64,000 nucleotides of DNA from an uncultured Acetobacteraceae bacterium (GTDB lineage: Bacteria; Pseudomonadota; Alphaproteobacteria; Acetobacterales; Acetobacteraceae), in the NCBI GenBank assembly GCA_937873205.1, contig CALMVO010000089.1, positions 39,467 to 103,466 on the forward strand, written 5' to 3'. Shown here piece after piece: positions 16,739 to 25,403 of this stretch (its first letter is position 1; every line of letters begins with the position of its first letter). The notes beneath the pieces were generated by a model that was not told where the DNA came from, searched no databases, and was given only the letters and a program-made list of their open reading frames with translations. The translations under genes and the position numbers were made by a program.

Positions 16739-17707
16739 GTGGCGGACGGGACAATTTCAGGCTTCGCGATCTCCGGCGGGATCCCGCTCGCCGGGCTCCG
16801 CGGCCTATTTGACGCGGCCCTGTTCTCGAGCTTCGGGACCCTGCTGTTCTCGATCGGCGTGCTGCCCCGGGCCCGCGGCAGGATGCGGGGCGAGGGGGAG
16901 GCGGCACTCGATGGCTGCCTGCTGCTGCTCGTGCGCGCCAGCCTGATCGCGGCGCTGGCGATCGGCGTCGCCTGGCTGGCCTTCGAGTCTGCGCTGATGG
17001 GGGATGCCGACAGCCTCGCCCAGACGCTGGAGACGGTGCCGACCGTCGTCACCTCGACTGCCTTCGGTCACCTGCTGGTCGCGCAGGAGATCGGGCTGGG
17101 ACTCGTCCTCCTCCTGCTGCACCCCGATGCCCGGCCGCGCCATCGGACCCTCGCCCTGGCCGCATCGGCCGGCGTGCTCCTGCTCCAGGCGGGGCACGGG
17201 CACGCGATGTCCATGTATGGCCCCAGCCTGCTGCTGGCGTCGGAGGCGGTGCACCTGCTCGCCGGCGGCGCCTGGCTCGGCGGCCTGGTGCCCCTGCTGC
17301 TGACGGCACGGCTTGCGCCGCCGCGGGCGGCCGCGACCGCGGCCCGATCGTTCTCGGTGCTGGGAAAATGGTGCGTCGCTCTGGTGGCGGCCACCGCCGC
17401 CTATCAGGCCCGGATCCTGGTCGGATCGATCGCCGGGCTCGTGGGTACCTCCTATGGCTGGATCGCCTGCACCAAGCTGCTGATCTTCGGCGTGCTGCTC
17501 GGCTTCGCCTGGGTGAACCGCTATCGCCTGGCCCCTGCCCTGGTTGGTGCGGAGCCGGATCAGGCCAGACGCCGGTTGGCCGTCAGCATCGGCGTGCAGA
17601 CCGGCTTCGGCGTGCTGGTGCTGCTGGCGGCCGGGGTGCTGAGCAGCCTGCCGCCCAGCGTGCACGTGAAGGCGATCGATTCAACGCCGGGCTCGGACCG
17701 GACTTGA
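16739..17707 (+). CDS. copD: CopD-family copper resistance/transport membrane protein
   Basis: This 322-residue integral membrane protein has about 8 hydrophobic segments. Conserved features of CopD appear: FGTLLFSIG near the start, HGHAMS in a mid-protein loop and the GGAWLGGLVPLLL helix. It starts at GTG 16739, 2 nt after copC. CopD is an inner-membrane partner that imports copper, for example for oxidase assembly, consistent with the nearby Sco1 gene. Confidence 0.88.
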   Translation: MADGTISGFAISGGIPLAGLRGLFDAALFSSFGTLLFSIGVLPRARGRMRGEGEAALDGCLLLLVRASLIAALAIGVAWLAFESALMGDADSLAQTLETVPTVVTSTAFGHLLVAQEIGLGLVLLLLHPDARPRHRTLALAASAGVLLLQAGHGHAMSMYGPSLLLASEAVHLLAGGAWLGGLVPLLLTARLAPPRAAATAARSFSVLGKWCVALVAATAAYQARILVGSIAGLVGTSYGWIACTKLLIFGVLLGFAWVNRYRLAPALVGAEPDQARRRLAVSIGVQTGFGVLVLLAAGVLSSLPPSVHVKAIDSTPGSDRT

Positions 17708-17758
17708 ACGCGGCGGGACCTCCTCCCGACAGCCAGAAGCGGCTCAATCCCAGGGCCG

Positions 17759-17858
17759 GAGCATCATCCGATCGAACGGACTCGTTCGATCGGATGATGC
17801 TCGTCAAAACAACAAGCTAGAGGATGATCCGTGAGCCTGAGCGATCGGATCATCCTCT
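17759..17858 (-). repeat. CTAG-bounded double-hairpin repeat (family R), copy 1
   Basis: Hairpin B has perfect 20-bp arms, GAGCATCATCCGATCGAACG and its complement, around GACT. Then come the linker GTCAAAACAACAAG and hairpin A (AGAGGATGATCCG...CGGATCATCCTCT). Orientation is inverted relative to copies 2-4. This copy lacks the 3-base bulge seen in the linker-side arm of the others, and it starts 51 bases after the copD stop, so it does not supply that stop. Confidence 0.9.
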
Positions 17859-18100
17859 CATGGCTGGACCTGGTGTCGCTGCCGCTCCGTGTCGCTCGCC
17901 GACATGCTCTACGCCGCCGACGACGATCAAGTTGCGGTTCCGCAACAGCTCACGGGTCCGGCGCGTGCGGTATGGGCGCGCGTAGTCGATCTCGCCGCCG
18001 CGGATGCGGCCAAAAGAATGACCCGGGAAGAACCGGGCTTGTCTGCAAGCGATGAGTCGCGTGTCCGCTCGATCACGATGTACGGTGAAGTGGTTGTCCC
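17859..18100. other. Short gap upstream of the SMP-30 gene
   Basis: About 240 bases hold a 71-codon open frame (17889-18104, MSLADMLYAADDD...) that overlaps the next start by one ATGA-like junction. It matches no family I know and has no clear ribosome binding site. The gap may be promoter and leader for the SMP-30/cupin pair. Confidence 0.3.
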
Positions 18101-19078
18101 ATGATGGAACATGATCCCCTCCTGCCCGGCCGGCTGCTGCGCCGGCCCGGACCGCCCAAGCCGGTCGCGGCGTTCCGGGGCGTGCAGATCGACGATCCAC
18201 GCCTTGCCCAAGTGCTGTCGCCCGATGCCAAGCTGCTCAGCCTCTACGAGGGAACCCTGCACGGCGAGGGCACGATCTGGGACCCGGCCCAGGATCGCTT
18301 GGTGTGGTCCGACGTGCCGAACCGTCGGCTGCTCGCCTGGCGTCCCGATGGCCAGGTTGACGTGCTGATCGATGGCACGTTCTTCATGAACGGCAACGCT
18401 CTCGATGCGAAGGGACGCCTCGTGCACTGCGAACACGGACGGCGCTGCATCAGCCGCTCCGACGAGGACGGCATCATCCGGCCGATCGTCACGCACTACG
18501 AGGGACGGCGGCTGAACTCGCCGAACGACATCACGGTCGCCGCGGACGGGGCGATCTGGTTCACCGATCCGATCTTCGGCCTGCTGATGCCGAGCCAGGG
18601 CAGCCTCGCGGAGCCTGAACTCGACCATCGCAGCGTCTACCGCTTCGACCCGCAGGACGACTCGTTGCGGCGCATGGCCGATTTCGAGCAGCCGAACGGC
18701 CTGTTCTTCTCGGCTGACGGGCGCACGCTCTACGTGTCCGACACCGCGCTGTCGCTGAACGAGATCCCGGGCGACCATGGCGGCGGCAGCACCCATAAGA
18801 TCGAAGCCTTCGCCGTCGCCGCAGACGGCACGCTCTCGGAGCGACGCTTCTTCTGCCACACCGACCACGGTTACCCCGACGGCTTCGCCGTCGATCGGCG
18901 CGGCTGGGTGTGGACGACCGCCGGCGACGGAATCCACATCTTCGCTCCGGACCGGACCCGCCTCGGCTTCTTCGCCACGCCGGCGGTGGCGTCGAACTGC
19001 GCGTTCGGCGGCCGCGGCGGCACGCGGCTGTTCATCGCGGCGACGAGCCATCTGCTGGCGATCGACCTCACCCTCTGA
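18101..19078 (+). CDS. SMP-30/gluconolactonase/LRE family protein
   Basis: This 325-residue six-bladed beta-propeller has the metal ligands of SMP-30 lactonases: E56 (HGEGTIWD), N142 (SPNDIT), N199 (QPNGLFF) and D260 (YPDGFAVD). Such enzymes hydrolyse sugar lactones such as glucono- or xylonolactone with Ca2+ or Zn2+. No signal peptide is visible, so it should act in the cytoplasm. The following cupin gene is 48 nt away and probably co-transcribed. Confidence 0.9.
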   Translation: MMEHDPLLPGRLLRRPGPPKPVAAFRGVQIDDPRLAQVLSPDAKLLSLYEGTLHGEGTIWDPAQDRLVWSDVPNRRLLAWRPDGQVDVLIDGTFFMNGNALDAKGRLVHCEHGRRCISRSDEDGIIRPIVTHYEGRRLNSPNDITVAADGAIWFTDPIFGLLMPSQGSLAEPELDHRSVYRFDPQDDSLRRMADFEQPNGLFFSADGRTLYVSDTALSLNEIPGDHGGGSTHKIEAFAVAADGTLSERRFFCHTDHGYPDGFAVDRRGWVWTTAGDGIHIFAPDRTRLGFFATPAVASNCAFGGRGGTRLFIAATSHLLAIDLTL

Positions 19079-19126
19079 ACCCGAAATCCCGGCGACCGTT
19101 CAACCCGTCTGCACCCGGACACAACG

Positions 19127-19636
19127 ATGGAGCGGCTCGTGAAGCTACCCTTCCTCAGCAACCACGACGACGAACCCGGTCTTGAGCCGGACGCGAAGTC
19201 GGGCCCGAAGCCGACCGTCTCCTACTGGCATCTCTGGACCGACGGGAACGGCATCAGCCACCAGCAGCGATGCAGCCTGACGGAGTTCAGGCTGAAGGGC
19301 GTCGGCGGCGCCGATCCGCAGTGGAACAACAAGCAGGAGAAGGTCTCCAGCACGACGGTGTTCACGGTGCAGCCCGTCGGCTGGGTCGGCGACTGGCACG
19401 AGAACCCGGCGCCGCAATGGATTGTCGTGCTGTCCGGTCGCTGGTGGATCGAGAGCATGGACGGGACCCGGGTCGAACAGGGGCCCGGCGAGTTCTCGTT
19501 CGGCGAGGATCAGGACTGCACCGAGACGGACGGCCGAAAGGGCCACCGGTCCGGCACCATCGGTGATGAGCCGGCCGTGCTGATGACCGTGCAGCTCCAC
19601 GTCAGCGCCAGGAAAGAACCCTGCCACATCCGGTAA
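19127..19636 (+). CDS. Cupin-fold protein
   Basis: This 169-residue protein has a single cupin barrel at about residues 70-140. Cupin motif 1 appears as GDWHENPAPQWIVVLSGRWW (one His, no HxH pair) and motif 2 as PGEFSFGEDQDCTETDGRKG ending in H. The metal site is therefore atypical. It may bind or isomerise a sugar-derived compound together with the upstream lactonase, but no specific reaction can be assigned. Confidence 0.75.
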   Translation: MERLVKLPFLSNHDDEPGLEPDAKSGPKPTVSYWHLWTDGNGISHQQRCSLTEFRLKGVGGADPQWNNKQEKVSSTTVFTVQPVGWVGDWHENPAPQWIVVLSGRWWIESMDGTRVEQGPGEFSFGEDQDCTETDGRKGHRSGTIGDEPAVLMTVQLHVSARKEPCHIR

Positions 19637-19866
19637 CGCGGCCTGTTCACCGCCCTGCCATCGTCAACGACCGCGAGGGAAGCCGGAGCCGTCTGCAACG
19701 GGCCGGCGTGGCGCCGGCGGCCGGCTTCGGCAACATCACGGCGCTGATCGTCGCAGCGGACCTGCTGGCGATGATGCCGCTGGCGGCGGCCTGGCTGCGA
19801 GGCGACATGACGCTCCGGCTGATTTGGCTGCGCTGGCCGCTGCCGATCGCGATGTCGAGCCCCTAA
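19637..19866 (+). pseudogene. LysR effector-domain fragment
   Basis: The plus strand reads PAIVNDREGSRSRLQRAG, then AAGFGNITALIVAADLLAM and MPLAAAWLRGDMTLRLIWL, ending at TAA 19864-19866. This is the familiar C-terminal half of LysR regulators (VNDREGxRSxLxRAL..., then ATDLVAxxPRxxAxxL). No DNA-binding domain precedes it and the usual WHRRxDxDPAHRWLR end is missing, so it is a relic truncated at both ends, just upstream of repeat copy 2. Confidence 0.6.
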
Positions 19867-20040
19867 TCGGGCTTCACTTCTACGCGCTTGACCGGTTGGT
19901 TCCATATCGGCATCGGGGCCATGTGCAGAACGCTGCTGTCCAAATCGAATACTTCGGGCCCTGCGTCCTGGTCATGCCGGACCGGGCCCGCGAGAGTGAG
20001 GCCTCGCAACTGATGCTGCCCGGCACGCCCCCGTCCGTGC

Positions 20041-20148
20041 CTAGAGCGTGATCCGATCGCATAGGCTCACGGATCACGTTCTAGCTTGTGGTTTTAACGA
20101 GCATCTTTATCCGATCAAACGATTCCGTTCGATCGGATGATGCTCTAG
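20041..20148 (+). repeat. CTAG-bounded double-hairpin repeat (family R), copy 2
   Basis: This full 108-bp copy begins and ends with CTAG. Hairpin A is CTAGAGCGTGATCCG / CGGATCACGTTCTAG (one G-T mismatch), the linker is CTTGTGGTTTTAAC, and hairpin B runs from GAGCATCTTTATCC to GGATGATGCTCTAG. The terminal CTAG (20145-20148) contains, on the minus strand, the TAG stop of the LysR gene at 20145-21053. Confidence 0.93.
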
Positions 20149-21053
20149 GCGGCGGCGGATACCGGCGGGTTGAGCACCGGGCCGCGGCTGCGAACCGCGT
20201 CGGCCAGGCAGTCGAGCACGGCACGGATCCGCGGCACCTGACGATTCTCCCGGTGGACGCCAAGCCAGACCTCCGCAGGCGGCACCGGCACCGGCGTCGC
20301 CAGGCGGCGCAGGCTCGGCTCGGCATCCGCCCGGAACCGGGGCAGCAGCGCCAGGCCGCCGGCGCAGGATGCCACCGAATGCTGGGTCTCGTAGCTGTCC
20401 GCACGCAGCGTCACATGCGCCCGGCCGGCGTGCTCGGACAGCCAGCTCGCCTGCTCCGACAGGTCGCGTTCGTCGAGCAGCGTGATCAGCGTGTGCCCGG
20501 CGCAACCGCCGGCCAGGTCCGGGTGGCCATGCCGCTCGAGATAGGCAACGCAGCCGTACAGGCCGAACGCGATCATGCCGACATTGCGGACGACGAAGTC
20601 GTGCTGCTCGAAGCGGCGCAGGCGCACCGCAACATCGGGCTCGGCCATCCCGGACGTGCTGCTCGTGGCGTCGACCACGGCCTCGATCAGCAGGCCGGGA
20701 TGGCGGGCATGGACGGTCGCGAAGCAGGCGGCCAGGACGTGGCTGGCGAGCAACTGCGAGCTGGCCACCCGCACCAGGCCCTCGAGCCGCACGTCGTGCC
20801 CCGCGACGGCGCGCTCGACCGACAGCGCCTCCGCCTCCACCCGCTCCACCCGTTCCATGATGCTCTGCCCGGCGAGCGTCAGCAGATAGCCCTCCGCCGA
20901 GCGCTGCAGCAGGCGCACGCCCATCCGCTCCTGCAGCGACGCCAGGCGCCGGCTCACGGTGGACTGGGTGACGTGCAGATGCCGGGCGGCAGTCGCCAGG
21001 GTCCCGTGTCGGGCGACAGCCAAAAAGAAACGGAGGTCGTCCCAATCCAGCAT
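20145..21053 (-). CDS. LysR-family transcriptional regulator
   Basis: This 302-residue protein has an N-terminal helix-turn-helix at about residues 16-35 (HGTLATAARHLHVTQSTVSR) and a LysR substrate-binding domain from about residue 90. It is divergent from the OsmC-family gene, 119 nt away, which may be its target. The last residues VSAAA and the TAG stop abut repeat copy 2, and the stop codon itself lies in the repeat's CTAG. Confidence 0.88.
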   Translation of the reverse strand: MLDWDDLRFFLAVARHGTLATAARHLHVTQSTVSRRLASLQERMGVRLLQRSAEGYLLTLAGQSIMERVERVEAEALSVERAVAGHDVRLEGLVRVASSQLLASHVLAACFATVHARHPGLLIEAVVDATSSTSGMAEPDVAVRLRRFEQHDFVVRNVGMIAFGLYGCVAYLERHGHPDLAGGCAGHTLITLLDERDLSEQASWLSEHAGRAHVTLRADSYETQHSVASCAGGLALLPRFRADAEPSLRRLATPVPVPPAEVWLGVHRENRQVPRIRAVLDCLADAVRSRGPVLNPPVSAAA

Positions 21054-21172
21054 CGTCCCAGACCGCCTCGCGTTACGGTGAGCTGAACTCTGCGATTATG
21101 CGTTGGGTTTCATCAAGAATGCTGCTGCGCCGGTGGCATGAGATCGGCGCATAATTCGTCGATGGACAGGAT

Positions 21173-21733
21173 ATGCCGCTCCGGTCAGCTTCCGCCTCAT
21201 CCGGCCTCGGGGCCGCTGTGGCGCGTTACGCCGTGAGCGGGCCGACGCGGTCCTCTTCCGGCAGCTCAGGCGCACCGGCCAGGCTGCGCTGCCGCACCGT
21301 GGCGGCCGGCGGCTTCAAGAACCTGAATTACGTGCGCGACCTCGACCCGATCCCGGTGGAGGAGAGGCTCGGACCACCGGACCGAGCGCCGGTCGCGACG
21401 CCGTTCGAGACCTTGCTCGCCGCGCTCGGCTCCTGCCTCGCCTCGCGCATCCACGCCAACGCGACGCTGGGCAACATCACGGTGCAGGCGCTGGAACTCG
21501 AACTCGATGCCGATGTCGCGACCAGCTCGATGTGGCGCACCGACATCGACGTGCCGGGCCTCCTCGGCCTCGACGCGATCCGGATCCGGGTGCATCTGCA
21601 GGCCGACGCCGCGCCCGCCGAGCTGCAATCGCTGATCGCCAACGCGCTGATGCTGTCGCCGGTCGCGAACACGCTGCACGGACCGGTCGATCTCGACGTG
21701 GCGTTGGCCGAGGCGCCCGTGCCGGCGCCGTGA
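21173..21733 (+). CDS. OsmC/Ohr-family protein
   Basis: This protein has 186 residues. The C-terminal two thirds match OsmC: PFETLLAALGSCLASRIHANA carries the conserved peroxidatic cysteine in the ALGSC motif, followed by the usual alpha/beta elements. OsmC proteins reduce organic hydroperoxides through cysteine chemistry. The first ~45 residues are Ser/Ala-rich and unlike the family, and the second conserved cysteine is not obvious, so the N-terminus may be frameshifted or the start misplaced. The gene is divergent from a LysR gene, which could respond to peroxide or an electrophile. Confidence 0.7.
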   Translation: MPLRSASASSGLGAAVARYAVSGPTRSSSGSSGAPARLRCRTVAAGGFKNLNYVRDLDPIPVEERLGPPDRAPVATPFETLLAALGSCLASRIHANATLGNITVQALELELDADVATSSMWRTDIDVPGLLGLDAIRIRVHLQADAAPAELQSLIANALMLSPVANTLHGPVDLDVALAEAPVPAP

Positions 21734-21827
21734 TCCGCGCTGGCGCCGCGTCCGCGGCATCGACGGGTAGGCTGCCGGTGCACCCCGCGAACGCACCCGA
21801 CCGCCCTGCCCCGGGTCCCGACAGGGC

Positions 21828-22350
21828 ATGATCGCACGCCTGCGCAAGTTCCTCAGCGACCTGGGCGATATGTTCTGGGTCCTCCCTGGCCTGATGGTCG
21901 TGGGCGCCACTCTGACGGCCGTCAACTCGGTCCATCTCAACCGCATCGGCGTGGTGCCGCAGTGGCTGATCGCGAGCCCCTGGCTCGATAAAGGCGGCGC
22001 CACCGGCACGCGGACCCTGCCGGGTGCGGTCGCCTCGTCCACGATCGGCGTCGCCGGCACGGTGTTCTCCATCGCCATCGCCGCCCTGTCGCTCGCGGCC
22101 GGCGAGATGGGCCCGCGGCTGCGGCGCGACTTCACCAGCGACCGCGGTAACCAGGTCACGCTGGAACCTTCCTCGGCACCTTCTCCTTCGCGTTGACGGT
22201 GCTCCGCATCGTGCGCATCGTGCGCACCGAGGACGAGGGCGAGTTCGTCCCCACCTGCCCTACACACTGGTCGCGGTCTTCGGGGCGCTGCTCATCATGG
22301 GAGCGCTCGGCAGCCTGGCACTGCAGCTCGTGCTGAGCATCCTGCGACGT
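21828..22350 (+). pseudogene. DUF2254 membrane protein, frameshifted and 3'-truncated
   Basis: The N-terminal region (MFWVLPGLMVVGATL, then GTVFSIAIAALSLAAGEMGP and RLRRDF) is a good DUF2254 start. After GNQVTL a missing base near 22163 shifts the frame; the next frame reads TFLGTFSFALTVLRIVR to FVP. A second missing base near 22250 shifts it again to HLPYTLVAVFGALLIMGALG. Homology ends near 22350, where AraC sequence begins on the other strand; family members are about 400 residues or more. Both indels are in G or C runs, so sequencing error is possible for them, but not for the truncation. Confidence 0.75.
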
Positions 22351-23124
22351 GTCGAGAAAGGCGGTCGGAGTCATCGCAGTGACTTGACGGAAGGCAAATG
22401 AAAACGCCGCCGTGCTGGCGAAACCAGTCTCGACAGCCACCTCGGCAATCGCTTTCCCCCGGGAAAGCTGTTCGATCGCCAGCACGATCCGGGCTCGTTG
22501 CCGCCAGGCCTTGTAGGTCAGACCGGTCTCGGCAGGGAACAACCGGCTCACGGTGCGCGCCGACGTCGCCGCGCGGCAGGAAATTTCGTCGATGCCGGGT
22601 TGGCGCCAAGGATCGGCAAGAACCAGATCGGCAACACGTCTTCCTATAACGCTCGAAGGCAGTGGCAGGAACGTCGGCGCATCCGGCGTCTCCGTGAGCT
22701 CATGGAGAATTAACCGGGCGAGAAGTTCTGCCTTGTCCGGGTTCGCCCGCGCGTCGAACGCCGCGAAGATCAGCTCCCGCAGAAGGGGGGTTACTCTCAA
22801 AGCAAACGCTCGGTCCAGGAGCTTCGACGGAGCCCATGCCCGCGCGGCCGGGGCGAGCCAATAGATCATCCACTGTTCGGTATCGGACAGCATCTCGTTT
22901 CGATGCGGAACCCCGGCGGGCACCCACACGGCAAGCTGCGGCGGGACGAGCCATCGACCCGAGCTGGTGGTGACCTGCATCGTGCCGGACGCGGCGAAGA
23001 TCAGTTGGGCCTCGTCGTGGACATGAGAGCCGGCCACCGCTCCCCGCGCTTTGAAGCCCCGTAATGTCCGAACGGACGGCTGCCCGAGCGGTTGGCGTTT
23101 CATCGATGTCATTTGGCGGAACAT
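22156..23124 (-). CDS. AraC-family regulator with a chimeric C-terminus
   Basis: This 322-residue frame has an N-terminal cupin-like sensor domain (about residues 25-95) and a C-terminal AraC double helix-turn-helix (about 165-257, including GFASTAAFSFAFRQVTAMTPTAF). Family members normally stop within a few residues of that last motif. Here the frame runs about 65 residues further, and from about residue 258 that extension is the antisense of the DUF2254 fragment on the opposite strand. A deletion therefore joined the two genes tail to tail and removed the native stop. The regulator may still work. The gene is divergent from the SDR gene 60 nt away, its likely target. Confidence 0.8.
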   Translation of the reverse strand: MFRQMTSMKRQPLGQPSVRTLRGFKARGAVAGSHVHDEAQLIFAASGTMQVTTSSGRWLVPPQLAVWVPAGVPHRNEMLSDTEQWMIYWLAPAARAWAPSKLLDRAFALRVTPLLRELIFAAFDARANPDKAELLARLILHELTETPDAPTFLPLPSSVIGRRVADLVLADPWRQPGIDEISCRAATSARTVSRLFPAETGLTYKAWRQRARIVLAIEQLSRGKAIAEVAVETGFASTAAFSFAFRQVTAMTPTAFLDTSQDAQHELQCQAAERSHDEQRPEDRDQCVGQVGTNSPSSSVRTMRTMRSTVNAKEKVPRKVPA

Positions 23125-23183
23125 CGCAGAGGAGCTTTGCTAGGTAAACCGCTGCCGGGCAGCCCAAGAAGCGGAACACAGCC

Positions 23184-23936
23184 ATGAAGATGACCGACAA
23201 CACGATCCTCGTGACCGGAGGCACCAGTGGGATCGGCCGCGCGCTCGCCGAAGCCCTTCACGACCGGGGCAACCGCGTCATCGTCGCGGGACGTCGGCAG
23301 GCGCTGCTCGACGAGATGACGTCCGATCGCGCCCGCATGGCCGGAGTGCCGCTCGACCTCGCTGACCCAACCTCGCTGTCTCGCTTCGCCTCGGTCATTC
23401 GCACACGCTTTCCGGACCTGAACGTGCTGGTGGCCAATGCGGGCATTTCCAGCATGGAGGACATCGTGAACAGCTGGGACCTATCCGCCGCGGAAGCCAT
23501 GGTCGAAACCAATATCCTCGGCACGCTGCGTGTGGTGGGAGCCCTTCTCCCAGATCTGAAGCGACAGCCAGACGCGGTGATCATGGCGACGACGTCGAAT
23601 CTCGGCTTCGTGCCGAAAGCTGTTTTTCCCACCTACTGCGCCACCAAGGCCTTTCTGCACTCCTGGCTGCAATCGCTGCGCCACCAGCTCCGCCACGTTC
23701 CGATCGAGGTCCTGGAGCTTGCGCCACCCTACGTCCGAACCGAGCTGACCGGCCGGCACCAAGCTTCCGATCCGCGTGGCATGCCGACTGACGCCTTTGT
23801 GGTGGAAGTCATGAGCTTGCTGGAAGCACACGATCATCCCGACGGCGAGATTCTCGTCGAACGGTCTCATGAAGAGCGAATGGCCGAGCGCGACGGTCGC
23901 TACCGGGCGGTCTTTTCAGCCATGAACCCTGTGTAG
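23184..23936 (+). CDS. Short-chain dehydrogenase/reductase (DltE-like)
   Basis: This classical SDR has 250 residues, with a TGGTSGIGRALA nucleotide-binding motif at 11-22, NAG at about 91-93, a catalytic Ser in ATTSNLGF and Y-x3-K in TYCATKAF. The substrate is unknown; it resembles the oxidoreductases annotated DltE. The gene is divergent from the AraC gene and 3 nt upstream of an MFS gene, suggesting an AraC-controlled two-gene operon. Confidence 0.88.
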   Translation: MKMTDNTILVTGGTSGIGRALAEALHDRGNRVIVAGRRQALLDEMTSDRARMAGVPLDLADPTSLSRFASVIRTRFPDLNVLVANAGISSMEDIVNSWDLSAAEAMVETNILGTLRVVGALLPDLKRQPDAVIMATTSNLGFVPKAVFPTYCATKAFLHSWLQSLRHQLRHVPIEVLELAPPYVRTELTGRHQASDPRGMPTDAFVVEVMSLLEAHDHPDGEILVERSHEERMAERDGRYRAVFSAMNPV

Positions 23937-23939
23937 CCT

Positions 23940-25181
23940 ATGCCGACGAGAAGCCGTCCATTCCGGCCGTCCGCAACCTCGGGCGCTCCCGGGTGGGCGG
24001 ACCACGACGTCCAGCGCGTGCTGTGGCTGACGCTGGCGCTGTTCCTTTCCTACCTTTGTGTCGCGATCTCCCTGCCGGTCACATCTCTCTACGTCATCAC
24101 CCGATTGGGTTTCGGCGGCGCAGCTGCGGGGCTCGCAGTGGGTATCTCCTTCGCGTCCACGATTCTGACGCGCGGGCTAGCCGGTCGGATCGCGGACCAT
24201 CGCGGCAGCAAGTACTGCATGACCTGGGGGCGCTGTGTGTATGCGCTGGCCGGGCTCGTCTGCGGTGGCGCGAGTTGGCAGGGCTTCCCGAGCCTGGCCG
24301 CCTATGGCGTCCTGCTGGTCGGCCGACTTCTGCTCGGCGTGGGCGAGAGCCTTACAGTCGTTGGACTGATTGCCTGGTGCCTCGGCATCATGGGAGCAGG
24401 ACGCACGGGAAAGGTCCTGGCACTGGTCGGAATGGGTTTATACGGAGCGTTCGCGGTTGGGAGTCCGATCGGCCTTGCCCTGTTCGATCAGGTGAGCTTT
24501 GCGGACGTCATGGGTGCCTGCGCGCTCGTTCCGCTGGTCGGTCTGGTGATGGCGATGCCGATCACTGCCGTCGCGCCTCAGGTGGGGAAACGACAATCCT
24601 TCGTCAGCATCATCGGACAAATCTGGGAGCTGGGCCTTGTCGTCTGCCTCCAGGGAGTCGGCTTCGCCGCGATCGGCGCCTTCATGCCGCTGCTGTTTCT
24701 ACATCACGGCTGGTCTCATGCCGGCTTCGGCCTGACCTGCTTCGGCGGTGCGTTCGTGCTGGTCCGCATCCTGTTAGGGCACCTTCCCGACCGGATCGGC
24801 GGCATCCCGGTCGCCCTCGCATCGATCTCCATCGAGGCGGTAGGGCAGGCGCTCTTGTGGGCAGCGCCGAATCCCGCCGTGGCACTGGCCGGGGCGTTCC
24901 TGACCGGGCTTGGTTGTTCCTTGATCTTTCCGGCGATGGGGATCGAAATGATCCGGCGCGTTCCGCCGCACCTCCGCGGAACCGCCATGGGCGGCTTGGC
25001 GGCATTCCAGGATCTGGCCTTCGGTGGGACAGGACCCGTAACGGGTCTGTTGGCCGATCGCTTCGGGTATCCCGTCGTGTTCCTGGTGGGTGGATTGGCT
25101 GCAAGCGTCGGTCTCATTTCAATCAGTGCCATCGCGAGACAAGATTGGAGAGACGTCACGCGAACGAGAGGTTCATTATAA
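23940..25181 (+). CDS. MFS transporter (YfcJ/YhhS-like efflux type)
   Basis: This 413-residue protein has about 12 transmembrane helices. The first helix motif (LWLTLALFLSYLCVAISLPV), the loop RIADHRGSKYCMTWGR and the GESLTVVGLIAW helix fit the arabinose-efflux-like MFS group. It begins 3 nt after the SDR stop, so it is translationally linked. Efflux of a small metabolite or drug is likely; the substrate is unknown. Confidence 0.87.
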   Translation: MPTRSRPFRPSATSGAPGWADHDVQRVLWLTLALFLSYLCVAISLPVTSLYVITRLGFGGAAAGLAVGISFASTILTRGLAGRIADHRGSKYCMTWGRCVYALAGLVCGGASWQGFPSLAAYGVLLVGRLLLGVGESLTVVGLIAWCLGIMGAGRTGKVLALVGMGLYGAFAVGSPIGLALFDQVSFADVMGACALVPLVGLVMAMPITAVAPQVGKRQSFVSIIGQIWELGLVVCLQGVGFAAIGAFMPLLFLHHGWSHAGFGLTCFGGAFVLVRILLGHLPDRIGGIPVALASISIEAVGQALLWAAPNPAVALAGAFLTGLGCSLIFPAMGIEMIRRVPPHLRGTAMGGLAAFQDLAFGGTGPVTGLLADRFGYPVVFLVGGLAASVGLISISAIARQDWRDVTRTRGSL

Positions 25182-25188
25182 CCGGCCA

Positions 25189-25222
25189 GGATCGCCAGTG
25201 CGACGCGTCGCACTGGCGATCC
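25189..25222. repeat. 34-bp perfect palindrome in a convergent gap
   Basis: GGATCGCCAGTGCGACG is followed directly by its exact reverse complement with no spacer. It lies 7 bases after the MFS stop and about 180 bases from the 3' end of the opposing SDR gene, where a bidirectional terminator would be expected. There is no T tract on either side. Confidence 0.75.
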
Positions 25223-25403
25223 GTTCTACCGGCATGCGGCCCGGCCGCTGGCGGGGGTCTCGATCGAAGTCCGGTCGCGACGCCTCTACTGTCGCATCCG
25301 CGTCTCGTCCGTCCCCGTCGGCAGCGTCTTGATGACATGCAGGGACAGCCGTCGCGACCGGCTCGGTTCAGCCGGTCGGCCAGGCTCGGGATGATCCCGG
25401 AGT

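Noticed and set aside
17759..17858. CRISPR-like repeats
   Set aside because: The repeats are dispersed singly at gene ends, palindromic, with no spacers or cas genes.
19824..20051. 75-codon frame ending at the CTAG of repeat copy 2
   Set aside because: No homology and no ribosome binding site; its TAG end is a by-product of the repeat. It was not counted among the four stop-codon overlaps.
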